DNA from: Chamaelirium japonicum
Taxonomy: Eukaryota; Streptophyta; Magnoliopsida; Liliales; Melanthiaceae
Length of the DNA: 64,000 nucleotides
Reading direction: 5' to 3'
Assembly (NCBI GenBank): GCA_947650365.1
Contig: OX393550.1
Span: forward strand, 103,194,343-103,258,342
The position numbers and the translations under genes were made by a program. The notes under the pieces were generated by a model. That model worked only from the letters and a program-made list of their open reading frames with translations, had not been told where the DNA came from and searched no databases. This document shows, one piece after another, positions 12,122 to 26,400 of this stretch (position 1 is the stretch's first letter; every line of letters starts with the position of its first letter).

Positions 12122-12338
12122 CTTTTTTTTTTTGGAACAATCTGAACCCTGAACTATGCTCTGTCACTGTATAGGCCCCTCTATCAACTTTTATTCCAAA
12201 AATACCCTTGCCCTAGTGAGGGTAAGTTAAATATCTCAAAAATCATGAGACTTACTAGAAATTGATAAGGCTATTTTTAGAATAAAAAGTCGAGGGAGGC
12301 GGCTAAATGTAGGCGAGATTTTTATAATTTGCAGAAAG
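12122..12338. mobile_element. Mutator-like MITE, degraded copy 3
   Basis: The interior matches the MITEs at 3.1 and 13.2 kb (for example GAACTATGCTCTG and a later TAAATGTAG), and the right end TTTTTATAATTTGC matches the family terminus. The left terminus is missing. Confidence 0.65.
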
Positions 12339-13202
12339 GTTATGGATCTTTGACCCTTTTTTTTTTTTTTGCTCAAAGACAGTTTAAGGAGTTACGGGCT
12401 CTTGGGATGGTGCTATGCGACCGGCGACCCCTAAAAATTATTTTTAATCGAGTTAAGACAAGCTTGTTTTGGGATTATTTTGGTTGGATTTTTTTGTATT
12501 TGTTCTCGAAGATGAATAATTGATCCCCAAACAACTAATATTCTAATAACCAAATAATCTCTTACGGCTAATAATTTTTTTTGAGGAATCCAAACTTTGG
12601 AAAGTGAAAGTGGAAGCTAATGGGGGTGTTTATCTTCATTCCGGAACCTTTCGTTTTTATTCCCAGCTCCAGATTTTAAAAGTAACAGATAGTATTATAG
12701 ACCATTCTATCCCCAATTCATCAAATCATCATTTAGCTCCCTCGAGTCTCGACACAACTTTTGTGGCTTCTACGAGATATTGTTACCGATTGTGGTGCGA
12801 ACAGTTTGTGCATGTGTGGACACAAAAGAAGCAATTCTATGTGTGAATTACATAATCAGACCACAATATCTATTGTCTCTCAATCATCACGAAATAGAGA
12901 ACCATCCGCTACCGAGAGATACCAGAGATTACCGAAGGATCATCCCAGAGGAGAAACCAAGATAGTCGTGCCGAATAACTCGAAGAAAAATCCGCTACTC
13001 TATCCTATTCCTTTTCTCTTCGATAACCGCACCTAAGAACTTGGAGAAGATCCGCACACTAACCTTCCTTTAAAAATTCATAATACCCTCTTGACCTCCC
13101 CGTGATACATGAATAGTAATCTATATGCTTGAAATCAAATTTCTTGGAGAGTACATTTGACAGTAGCATAAAGAATGAGTCATTCATACGAGAGGATTAC
13201 AA
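12339..13202. other. intergenic stretch
   Basis: No gene recognised. Overlapping short open frames at 12600-13036 lack family features and good starts. Confidence 0.35.
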
Positions 13203-13211
13203 ATAAATATA

Positions 13212-13579
13212 GGGCAACTTACAAAAACTTCCCCCCGAATTATACACTTCATTTCATATTGATCCCAACTTTTTTTAAAAAAAACAATTTACCCCGGAAT
13301 TATGATCATCTGCAATTACTCCCCCACCCCCACACCACCACCACCCAAATCAACTTTTATTCCAAAAATTCCCTTGTCCTAGTAAGCATAAGTTAATTTT
13401 TTCACAAATTATTTAAATATTATTGATAATAAATAAGGGTATTTTCGGAATAAAAAGTTGATGGAGGGGGCTAAATGTAGACGAAGCACAGTTCAGGGGT
13501 CAAATTGCTCCAAATTAAAGTTGAGGGGCCAATATGAAATAAGGTGTATCGTTCGGGGGAGGTTTTTGTAATTTGCCCA
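13212..13579. mobile_element. Mutator-like MITE, copy 2 (complete)
   Basis: Ends are GGGCAACTTACAAAAACTTC and, in reverse complement, GGGCAAATTACAAAAACCTC. Perfect 9-bp flanks ATAAATATA at 13203-13211 and 13580-13588 identify a Mutator-type insertion. The three local copies define one family. Confidence 0.88.
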
Positions 13580-13588
13580 TAAATATAT

Positions 13589-14474
13589 TGAATGTGATAT
13601 CAATTGCCAACAGTATAAGTTATCTAGCTACATGAGAATGATGAGCTTAATTTTTTCCTCTACAAATTTGAATTCAGATTGCATGAATACTGCAGCAGTG
13701 CAACCAATTTGTCTCCAATGATGATAAGTACCTGACATAACAAATCTTGCATGTGCAGGACATCTAAACATTTCACTTAACGATAAATCCCTAATCTTCA
13801 TCAGAAACCCAAAAGTAACCCCACCCTCTTCTTCTCCCATCTCTCTTGCAAGCGGCAGTGGTGAGACAGCAACGGCGAGCTTGACACCGGTGACCTCGAC
13901 CCCGACGATCTGGACCCGACGACGCCAACGAGCAGCGAGCTCGACCCTGACGAGTTACAGCTACTCATCGCCACCGGGGCGGCAGTGTCGAGCAGCAGCA
14001 ACGAGAAACGCCACCATTCAATCTCAGGTTAAGAAATCCTAGATCTAGAGTTCATCCCATGGCCCATAGATCTTGGGTTTAGGGTTAGGTTTCGGTTCGG
14101 CGGTGGCAAGCAACTCTGGCAGCAGCGAGATGGTTCGGCTCGGTAGTTCTGAGGTTCACTGATTCGATGGCATGCAGAAGAAAATTTGAAATGTTGTGGA
14201 GGGCAGGCAAATTTTCGTCCACACCATTTCAAATTCCGTTAGCTCAAAGGATTTGTTTGTCAGGGACCGCTCACACATTCCCCCAAATAAAAAAAAAAAG
14301 GAGTGCTCAAGTAACACACAAGTTTTTGAATAGCAGAATCTTACCATCTTAATCCTTGAACGAGATGAAGATACAATTTCGAGACCTGGGTATTGAATGA
14401 AAAGAATAATTAGCTCACTTGAACTCATAGCACACACAAATGAAGCAAGCACAACTACATTCATCAGAAATACC
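13589..14474. other. 3' flank of the renalase-like gene
   Basis: This lies downstream of the minus-strand renalase-like stop codon and includes its 3' UTR. A GC-rich patch at 13830-13990 rich in GACGA/GGCGA looks like old coding or UTR sequence, but no frame is convincing. Confidence 0.4.
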
Positions 14475-17400
14475 TCAAATCTCAAGGATCTTCAAAGCTG
14501 CTCGTGTGCCGCTAAGAACCGCACCTTCAACACTGGGACTTGCACAGAAATCTCCACAGATGGCCAACTTCTTGTTCTTGTCCCACAGACACTTCTCCTC
14601 CCCGCCGACAGCAATACAGGGAAAAGCACTGCCCCTGCGATTTGGTCTACACAGTCAATATTATGCTCGTATATGAATCCAGCACAGATTATTAGTACGT
14701 ATACACTATACACCCTTTAAGTGTGTGGTGTGCCCTAATTATGGTGTGAGTCTTCAGTATAGATTGCACTCACACCCAAATGATACTTTGAATAGGCCCT
14801 TTATCATTTTTTTTTCCGGTAAATTAGGTATAGGTCCATAACTATTTTGCAATATTAGCCGCAGGACATCATAATTTGCTATATTAGCTAAGGTCCCTAC
14901 AAGTATACATTCGTCTCCAGGAAGAGTATATATTCGTCTTCAGAAACAGTATACATTCGTTTCAGAAAGAGTTTAAATTCGTCTTCAGAAAGAGTATATA
15001 TTCGTAGGGAGGGACTTGAGCTATATTTTGAAATTAACGTGTCCTGCAACTAAAAGTCCTCTCTCAAGAAGGACTTATGTCAAATTTCCCCCTTTTTTTC
15101 TCTCAAGTTATCATATGTAGAGCATTCTGGTGCTTAAAGTTGTGTCCATTATTGATCGACCTATCTAAAACTACATGGAATAGCTAACCCATTCACTCTG
15201 AAAACAGGTGGAGCTCTTTGTTAATTGACCTTAATTATACGTAAAAGAAATACCCAAGACCTTGTGCTACAAACATCATAGAGGTGCATGTTACACATCG
15301 TACCGATAAGAAAGCGACATGTTGCCTACCGACTACCGAGAACCACCTAATAAAATAATTCAACGTAGATTCGTGGAGTCATGAGGTAGAAGACCAAAAT
15401 ACCAACCATCTATGAGCTTTCATAAAGAATGGACGAGGAAGTTTTAATCCCGTAGCCTGGAATTCTTCGAACAGCACTTCCGCCACCTTGGCCAATGTAT
15501 CATTTGAAGGTTTTTGAAGCCCGGTTCTGGTTATTACTCTACAGGCATACTCAGGTGTTGAATGCAATACCCAATTCTCGCTGAATGATAAAAGAAAGAC
15601 ACGGCAAACATATCAATCGGAACAAAAAACTTTAGTGGCTATGTATAAGGAGTTTAAGGGAGTGGCTGATCATAAAAGAAAAGGAAGCAAATGGGTGAAG
15701 CGTACCTGTTACAAAGAACACGAGTACGGCCCGGCTTACTACTGTCACAGAAAGCCCAGCTTAAAACCTTAGAATCCTTGAACGAAAAGCCTTTTACCGG
15801 TATCTGAAACAGCAGAGACCAAATTGAAGCACAAATGTCACACAAGGACTAAATACGATAATCAGTACTCATCTCTTATGATGATACTAGAGGAGCAAAA
15901 GGAATCAAAGAGTAATTTCGAGAAAGGTAAAGATTTATGGTATTCAGTTCAATTGACACATTTTTGCTCAGACATGATACCCATATGGCCAATGATGGAA
16001 AATGAAATATAAGATAAGAAAATGTTAGGAATTACAAAGATAGAAAAGGACCTCCAGCTAGGTCTTCCCACATCCAAGCAGTGTGTCTAAGCATTTATTG
16101 ACCACTGGTCCTTGAGGCGCACCAATGAATAAGAGAGGAATTGATAATGAATATTCTAGTAAGCTAAAGAAAAGTGCTATTCCAACATCGGGGATGTGGT
16201 TACCTCTTGATGCGACACCTGATCACAGCCGTCTGATGCCTGCTGGTTTGGGGTCCGTGTGCATAGGCTTTATATTTACTCAATGTTGCCTAACTTTATT
16301 TGTGACGGACATGCTATTCCTACGTCCATAGTCGCCAAGTTCTCCATTTTTTTGTAAAAAAACGTGTTAAAACACGGATTATTCATCAATCGATTAATAG
16401 CTATCTTATACCCCGAACATAATACATCACCAAATTCAACGTTTTTTTACCCGTTTTTTCAAAAAAAATCACATTTAAAATGTCGAATCTGGTGACACCT
16501 CGTCTTTTCTCTATCCCACCGTATGTACCCTTCTAAGGGGCATGCACAATTCCTTGTGCACACAATCCATGTTAGGGATTTATATTGACTTGTTTATATG
16601 TAATGTTATTTGCATATGAGTCACGTGACTTAGGTGCTTATTTGCATGAATTTTGACAACTATAACTATATATAGGTCCCATATTATATAATGATGCATC
16701 CTTGTGCTCAAGTCCCTTTCAGGGTTTCATTGTTCAAACTTCAAAAACAATCCTCTATCCTCAGCTTTGTTCGTCTCGATTATCACAGATCTCATCATTA
16801 AGTTTTAACCTTTCTCATTCACTACATTCACTATAGATTGACTTATTGTATTATGAATGTCATGTTCTGAATGTTTTTGTTGCTTAAATATAGATTAAAA
16901 CGTTGACTTAAATGTCCCGAACTCGCCAATTTTTTTTCAAATTTTACCCTCACCTATTAAATCCTGAACCCGATTTCTCCCCGTTTTTTTCCGAAATTTC
17001 GTAGAATTTTTCCTAGTTTTACCCTCGCCGACTTACTACAGAACCCTTACTTGGTGACTATGCCTACATCGCAATATAAGTCCATCATAGGAAGTGCCGG
17101 CTAGTTGAGTTAGTAAAGTCTCGGGGGGTTGGTACCTGAGACCTGGGATCATCATGCATTTTGTACTGGATGTACAACAAACAGCAGTGTGAGTAATGGG
17201 AACTTTGTACTGATGTACAGGCTTCATCATGCGTTTTGGTTTGATCCTAAGGAAGAGAGCAACGGTCTTCTGCCACTACCGCAAGATATCATGAAGTCAG
17301 GGAAGGAAGCGATTGGAGAATGCAATGACAAGTTGAGCTATGCTACGATCACAGGTATAGGGATCGGGACGTGGCCTATGGACCGGTCATGCTAGTTGCA

Positions 17401-20400
17401 TGGTCATTCCATCAGTTTCGACAAGATTGTGTCCTACAGGATGGGTAAGACATGGTTGAAGAGCCATTTCTCATGAAGCAGATAACTCTTTCCTTTTGGC
17501 CTTATCGTAGCACTCTTTCCTTCTGGCCTTATGGTAGTACTCTGCATTCCAACGACATTTTTTCTTTAGTGCATATGCCGCATAGGATGACAGGATTCTT
17601 TTCATACATCAGAAATGCGGATTCAAATGTTGATAGACATTAGATCAAATAAAGCTTAGGTCCACATAAAAACAAAATGCTAATAAAGACCAGATTTGAT
17701 CACTAGAACTGATCGTTCAGCATATGTAAATAATAGACTACATCATATATTACAAAAGAATTTGCATGCATATAAGTAAAAGCATTACACTTATAAATAC
17801 ATGTCTGATGCCAATCCTTTAAAACTTCATAATGACCTGTCAGATTTGCATATCTAATATTTTCACCTAATGGGTATTCTATACTGCTTCACAAGCACAA
17901 ATATGAGCCTCTTACCGATGATAACGGCTCTGAAAATGCCAACATAAGAACGAAACATGAGCGAACAGGGAGATCTTGCAACATATTTGCTAATTCTGGA
18001 TACAATGCCATATCTGAAATAGCCATCCAGGTAAGGAGGTCAAAGTATTAATTAGCATGTTTTACTTAACAAGAAAACATCAAATTGCACATTAATCATC
18101 ATTAACAACCAACACAGAGCAGAATGAGCAATAAGAACAGGTTCAGTCACTGTGCAAAATGCTTCCTACCACAAGTTTTTTCTTTTCTTAGTATCTTTCT
18201 TGAAAAGTGGCAAGGTTGTCAATGCCACATGGCTGTGAAGAACCAACCACACTTCAATTGATCGCTCTTCTCAAAGGTGGCCCTCAAAAACACTGAGCCA
18301 TTCCAGATTTCTAATTAAGTCGATGCTACGTATTAATACGACGGAGGAAAAAACAGTGTGGCTCATGAATTTTTTGACAAATAAAGCATTCTATAGTCTA
18401 ATTTAACCAATAATATGAGAATATAGAGTAGGAGGATTTATCCAATAAAACCAAACAATATATAAATCAAAATCGTAGCTAATTCAAACCCATTTGATTC
18501 ATTTTCAGGTTAGGAATGATCTATAGATCTCACAAACATAACATTATTTTTGTTAACCAATAGGCATTATAGATGTTTTTATAATAAAATAAAAGTTGCA
18601 AATGATTAGGTTTTAACTAATTTGTCATAACAGTAGTAAATAAATGCAATAATTTACATATGTATGCACTTTTAGATAAATAAAAAAAAGCTTTTTAAAC
18701 AAAAATAACTTAAGATTACATTCAAATTCAAATATAATAAGAATTTCATGATGTTAGTAATCCCATTTATTGAACATCTTGATAAATATGCAGATAACTA
18801 TTACATACTTCAGATCAAACTTTTACTTCATTCATCCAATGAATCTTTAGTAAGGAATCCAACAGAAAGGTGACCACTCCATCCTTATGGGTCGAGACTG
18901 TTGAGACAGGAATTTTGAGTTCAAGAACAGTATTTTGAAGGCATTATAAGCTTCAAAAAGCATCTTACCTGGAGATGACATTCAAATGTCCTAGCGTCTC
19001 CATGAAAGTTTGCGAGATTGTTGGGCTAATTGAGGATGACTACCTATATATCAGTGCATTTAGTGTTCAGCTAGTCAGCACAGCACCTATGGCTGAGCAC
19101 AATACTTGAGATGCCATGGAGGAGCAGCAAATGGATAACAGAAACTTGGCTATGGTAATTTATGTGATCAGGGCCTTTCAATTGTCAAAATAAAATACAA
19201 GCGTTGTTCTTATGGAGTTCGAAGAGCAAGAGCTGCAACCACAACGAATTAGTTAGTATTTTCATTACCGAGTATTTTCAGCACCTATGCATGCATTGTC
19301 TACACTTGGCAGCGCCCAGTCACGAACGATCTGATGAATCACGAGTTAGACCCTATCGTGGAAATGTGCATCCACACTCTTCGATTGAGGTGACATTTAC
19401 AAACATTTTTAATAATGTGAACTGATTGCATTTAGAATTAAATAAGTATTTTTAGTATTAAGCATTGAATGGATTAAGGTTAGGATGCCCATCTCAGCAT
19501 GCGGGTCTTGACGAACTCGTCGCATGTGGTCAATGGACCCCGCCTTGCATGCGGTGTCGCGAGTCCGCCGGCGCATGCAATTAATTAGAAGAACCATATA
19601 TAAATACTTTTGCCTGGATACGATATCATAATGTCTCAACTTATAACTGGAGAATTAAATAGTGTTATGGCATCTACCTTTGTAGGAAGGTTTGGAGGAA
19701 GCTAGAATAGAAAACATTTGTTGATCTACTTGAGGTTGAGTTCCTACAAAGTGACAAGACTAAGTGTTCTTAAGAGTAATATATGAGTTGTCCATATTGA
19801 AAATGTAAGAAAAGAAAAGAATCTACCAGTAGAGAAAGGGACCCCACACACACTGAGATAGTGAGTCTTCTATGGGTGTGCAGCCCAAAACCAAAAGTAG
19901 GTTTGGGATCACGGGCAAGGTTTACGATAAAGCGCTAAGTAGTTGCCCTTTAATTGGCAAAAAAAAAGTAATTGTCCTTTTAGGGGCTTGGCCTAGGAAA
20001 CCCCGACCTGGGGTCACAGCAGCCTCTGAAGCAAAACAAGATGGGCGAAAGTGCTCCTCCATGAAAAATGCAAAAAATCATTTGGCCAATTGGGTAATTC
20101 TGTATGAATGGATCCCGTTTATGAATAGAGCTGGCCCTCTGAAGTGAAATAAAGGCCCAATAGTAATACCTCCTGGGGACAAAATGAACAAAACAATATC
20201 AGGGTTCACAATAAGCTATAAAACACTTGACTATATGGCATATGACACTAGATAATATCGTTGCCATTGTTTTATAAATTCTACATTATTGACTTGCAAA
20301 TATTAGAATATTGTCATATAAACCTTTATATCTCGTTAGATTAGTTTGTCAATTCTTGAAGACTGAACATGTGACTTAAAAGACGTTTATTTCTAGTTAT

Positions 20401-23400
20401 TAAAATGCATTTGGATGTCACTAGCCTTTAATTTGGCCAATCTCCCAAATTCGTTTGAGGGCTGCCCATTCCCACGGGCAAGCTCACTTTCAGGACAGGA
20501 GACTCGAGAGCTTCAGTAGGAGTTAGAAGTGGAGTCTGCAGGCGTCGCGTTGTAGCTTTCGTCTTTCAGTATTTTTTGGATCATGTTGTCTCATGTTGGA
20601 TAATGTATTTGAGGATGGAATCAGATTATCGATCAATAGTCGTTTCTCTTAGTTATTGTGCGTTAAAGTGTCATATAACATTGCTATGATCCAGCTGGAA
20701 AGAGGATTTGCACTTGGTAGGCCTTTTCTTAAGGCGGCTCCCGTTAACCTCAGTAAGTAGTCAATGATAAGTAGGTAAAAGACTAAAATGATCTATCCCA
20801 AGTACTTATCCTTGCCCCTAGTTGTACTTGAGTATATGGAGAGACTGTGAGGTTTCTTGCTCGCCGTCGGAGAATTGAGCAACCGTGCTTCTTCCAAGGG
20901 GATTCTACCAGCGTGCTGTGGCACTAGAGTGTCGCCCAAACTAGGAGGATAGCCCTCTAATAGGTTGAGTTGCTTCTCTGGGAAGTTTCTTCCTTAAACG
21001 TATAACAAAATAATTTTGATTTCTAAAATTAAAATGTTTTAAATTGGCTCTCTCCTCTTCTAGTGATGTGAGAATATAGACTAGAGCCGGTGAGAGCCTT
21101 GACCATGTTCCAGTTGACTTGACCAAACCTATTTTTCACCCCTCTTCACTCTTCTCACCCCCAAAAATCGGTTCTCGTATTTTCGGGGCGTGACAGCTGG
21201 TATCACGGGCAGTCTCACTTTTAGGGCAAGAGACTCAAGAGCTTCAATAGGAGTTAAGAGTGAAGTCAACAGGCGTCACGTTGTAGCCTTCGTCTTTCAG
21301 TATGTTTTGGATTATGTTGTCTCATATTGGATAATGTATTTGAGGATGGAATGAGATTATCGATCAGTAGTTGTTTCTCTTAGTTATTTGTGTTAGTGTC
21401 ATATAACCTGACTATGATCTAGCAGAAAAGAGGCTTCACACTAGGTAGGCCTTTCCTTAAGGCCCTCGTTAACCTTAGTAATTAGTCAATGATAAGTAGG
21501 TAAAAAGCCAAATGATCTATCCCGAGTACTTGTCATTGCCCCTAGATGTACTTAAGTGCCTAAAGAGAGTAAGGTTTCTTGTTCGCCGTCAGAGGCTTGA
21601 GCAGTCGTGCTCCCTCAAAGGGGATTCTGCTAGCGTGTTGTGGCACTAGAGTGCCACTCAAACTGGGAGGATAGCTCTCTAATTGGTTGAGTTGCTTCCC
21701 CGAGAAGTTTCTTCCTTGAACACATAGTAAAATGATTTTGATTTTTAAAATTAAAATAAATGTTTTAAATTAGCTCTCTCTTCTCTTCTAGTGATGTGAG
21801 AATATAGACTAGAGCAGGTGAGAGCCTTGACTATGTTCCAGTTGACTTGATCAAATCCATGTTTTACCCCTCTTCGCTCTTCTTGCACCCAAAAATCGGT
21901 CCCGGATTTTTGGGGCGTGAGCTGCTGATTCAAAATTCAATAATTTGATATTTCAAGGCTAATATCAGCCATCCATTTGACCCTACATGATTTCCCACTT
22001 TATAGAGATGTAATAAGTTGTTAGAAAGATGGAACTATTGTGCCATCATTGTTTGATGAGTGCTACTGGACCATCAAGAATAGGTAGTAACTGGCCCTAT
22101 ACATATATTATTGCATATGCACATAAACATGTAATAACACATATACAAATATATATAGTTTGAGCATGTGCATCGATCGCAGATGAATTGATTAAGAGCA
22201 TCAATGGCTGATTTCTTCAACAGTTAACAGTGGTTTTTTTTTTCAATAAATAGGAAGTAACGATAAATGAACATATAATCTAGATAGCAGGCCCTAGCCC
22301 AGTTTAGTGGGGTCAGCTTTAGGCATCCAAAATCGTCACCGGTTCATATCAAATGCCGAGTCCCAAAAAAGGAAAGTGGATTCTATCTCTTCTAACTGTG
22401 TTGTCCATGGTTTCACCCTGCCATGTCTTTTGTTATTCTTCAATCTGAATGGAAGACCCCTCTTCGGTGGGTTCGCCTCTAGCATGTGTGTAGGGCCGCA
22501 GGCCAAACCATATCGAACAGTATTTACTCACCTTTTCCTTTATTATAAGCTTCCAATAATGTACTCATTCCTATCTCTATTTTTCCCAGTTTTAGAAAAC
22601 ATCTAACTCAGCATCTTCTCTATATTATTGTTCATTCATTACCTTTTCTAACCAGTACTTTAAGCGCAGGCTGCGCAGCAAATCCGGTACAGATTTGAGT
22701 TCAAAAAAACCCCAGCAACCCTAAATAGAAATTGACAATTATATGAACTCCCCTTTAAAGTATTCATCTGCATAAAGGGGACAGGCTATTGAAATAAAGT
22801 GACATAGTACAATGATAATTGTAGAGAAGAGTAAGAATTAAATGTTTGACTTAGTAGACTTCTGACGGAATTAAATAACCTCAGAATTTAACATCTGTGT
22901 CTCTCTACTGTGCAACCTTTAATTATCCATAGCTTAACCTTGTATGTTGCATTACTTATAGGTCCCAATATTCCATGAATTAGAGAGGTTAATAAAGAGA
23001 TACCGAACAGTTATACATTGTTTCATTACATTATGTAAGATTTCACATAGTTGTAACTTGCAACTATAAACATTGTATCATATACTCACTGAATTCAGCC
23101 TGAACATCAATCCAATAGAAACAGATAAAAACTGATAGGCTATGCCAATTTAATAATAATTTTGACCTTTATATGATATTATACAGAGAATTCTAGAGAG
23201 AACAAACCCAGAGGTGGCGGTTTTGCTGTTACCCTTGTAAATCTTGGTGATAACATATTTTTGTCTGATGACACCACATAATCAAAACGGCCTAAATCTT
23301 GCCCACACAAACTATTCAATGACCATGTACTTTTATCCTGCAGCCAATCCATTTTACCAACAGTGACCCCAAACTTGGCCTCCACTCCTAAAAAAGGAAA

Positions 23401-26400
23401 ACACAATAATTCAATCCCGGAGAGCAACAAAAGGTTTAAATGTAAAGCAAACTGCACCGCTAACCAGGTTCAACACATAGTGCTTTACATATTGAGTTCA
23501 TGCCTGGAATGCCTACATATTTCTTAGCCCTTCCTTCCTGAAAGAATCAAAGCATTAATAATGGCTAAATACACAATTTACATAGCACTGACAATTAAGG
23601 GGGTGTTTGGTATCATTTCGGAACAATCTATTTCCATTCCGAATTTCATGATTTAAAAATAATGGCTAGTAATTGTTCCAGGGGAATGAAGAACTTGGGA
23701 ACTAAAATATATCACTCCGGATGTTTCTATGCCAACCGGAACGCTGGACCATCAAATTGCATTAGAAATAGTAATTGACGGTAATAACCACTTCTGGAAG
23801 AGGATTAAGGGGAACATCTGTTTTACATACCAAACACCCCCTAAATTTCTGAGTGGTTAGAGCATGTGCACCTATCGCATTGCTCCATGAATTTAAATAG
23901 AAACTTATTCCGTTCTTAGTCTTATATAAAAAAATAGGACAGCTATAAACTAAGAAGCACTGACACTGGAACGGGGACACGGGTACGACACGACACGGGT
24001 TCGCCGACACGACAAATCCTAAAAAAGGACACGGGTACAACGAGGACACGGCAAAATAAATTAATATTTTTTAATTTATATTTTATGTGTGCTTGCAATT
24101 CATATATATTTCAATAACCGAAAAAACCTTATAGAAAACAACTAAAATAAAATTTTAATGCATACTGAATCGCTATCGTTAGTTACATCCAGCCCGATCG
24201 GTGAATCGCAGACAGCTCTAAATGGTATGGAAAATAACGATTGTGTTTCAGCTTTGACTTCAACCTATCTGAAACCTCAGAGGATAAGATAAGTTAAAGC
24301 CAAACCTGAATTGTAACCGTCCATCATAACCATCCTGACAAGTGAATCACACTCAGGCCCAAATGGCATGCAAAAGAACGGCTGCGATTCAGTTTTGGCT
24401 TCAACCTATCTGATTCTCTGAGGTTATAATCTCAGAGGATCAGATAGGTTGAAGCCAAAACTGAATCACCACAGCTTGAACCCGACCCTGTATCGAACAA
24501 TCCGTCAACCCGCAGTGTCCTGAGTGTCCGAGGAGTGTCCGGCTCCCGGAAGCACGAGGACACGGCACATGCGTGTCTCGTGCGTGTCCAGCAAGTGTCC
24601 GACACGGGTACAGGAGGCCTAAGGAAGTGTCCATACTTCCTAGGTTATAAAAGACCACTCAATAGACGAGGAAGATGACAATATTATACAGAACTGCACC
24701 ATGTGATAAACTTTCTCTAGAGTGAGGAATTTTCCATCAAATCAAAATACCCAGTCCCTTTCAACTAGGGCTGGCAATTTCGGACTCGACACGGCAGACC
24801 CGACACGAAGTTAGCGTGTCTGGGTTAGGGCTAAACGGGTTCGGGTCGTAAACGGGTCGACACGATAGACCCGTTTAATAAATGGGTCGGGTCCGGGTTA
24901 AGGGTCTGGGCACGGTAGACCCGGGAAGACCCGTTTAGTATTCAACGGGTAGTGTCGGGTCGGGTCGGGTCTACTCGCAATCCTATACTATAATATATAA
25001 TACCAGCGGGTCTTTCGGGTCAGGTCAGGTCGAGTCGGATTGGGTCGGATCGAGTCAACTGAATAGACCCGGGTGGTAAACGGGTCTTACCGGGTCTACC
25101 CGTTTATTAGCGGGTCGGGTACGGGTTTAGGATCTAGACACGATTAGTTAAACGGGTCGGGTCCGGGTCTAGGGGTTTTGGACACGACACGAAACTAGAC
25201 ACGAACCCGACACGACACGACCCATTGCCACCCCTACTTTCAACACAGAGAATAAGATAATTTTCCTTCAAGCACAGAGCTATAGCCTCTATTTCATTCT
25301 ATAAGTGGATAAAGGAACAAAAAATAGGTTTGCACATATATGCTTATATTTAGGAATTCTTATCATCTTTTTCCTCATTGTACCAACAATACACACGTGC
25401 ATCGCTCTGTATCCAGATTGATTAGACCATTAACAATTGGGGGTCACAAAAAGTTCAAAAATAAGTCTCGTTTCTTCACGACAATTGCATGATGTAGCTC
25501 ATGATTTCAAAATTTGGCCGATACCGAATCGTATCGACCGGTTACGACTTACGAGTCATGAGGCAGTACCGATGCTTGGTTAGTATCGGTCGATATCGGT
25601 ACATATCGATCATCATTGGTCAAGTCAGTCAAGTATTGGCTAATACGGTCAAGGCATATTGTTGGGACCTGCAATTTTTTTCGGATTTTTTTTTAAGGTT
25701 GAAACTGGCATCTGCCTGAACCGGCCATACAGAGCCAACTCGGCCGAGTTGACTCGGTTTTCTCAAGCTGATACAGTGATGGATACCCGGTTTTAAAACC
25801 AAGGTGTAGCTTCTTTAATCCAAACTATGGGATATCAACGGTTTGGACAACTAGGAAAAACAAGAATTCAACATGATTTTCGATATAAATGGGAAGACTC
25901 TCATTGTTGTCTTCCCCTTTCAGCAACCAGAAGCTGCTGTATTCACTCTTTGTTGCTTCTACAGTTGCTTACCAACACTTCCAGCCCTCTCTTGTGACAG
26001 TACCCTCTTAATTTTCTAGACTAAGTGAGGGTTAATGCATAGATCATGATGAGAGAAATGTGTTTGGATAACTTAAAGAAGGTGCAATCGGCAGAATATG
26101 GTGCCACATAATGAGAAGCTCTTTTCTGCTCAACTTATTACCCGCATCTGTAAGTTCGTTTTAGATGACAGAATCTGACTTATCATGTTGACAATGAAAA
26201 CAACATCAACTACACCATCAAAACTACAAGGTAGACTTCAATGATTATCCTTTTTTTTGGTCTACTTTTACATCTTTGCATCTCTTACACACGACTAACA
26301 GCATGCAATTATTTACCGACAACTTTCAGGCAGAAATATGAAGTTGGATTCGGCCCGGACTTTCCAAAAATAAGTATAGAGAAAAGTCAAAACAAGTTGA

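Noticed and set aside
17129-17395. 88-codon open frame in renalase intron 6
   Set aside because: Renalase exons 6 and 7 join in phase without it, and it has no family features; it follows a SINE-like fragment.
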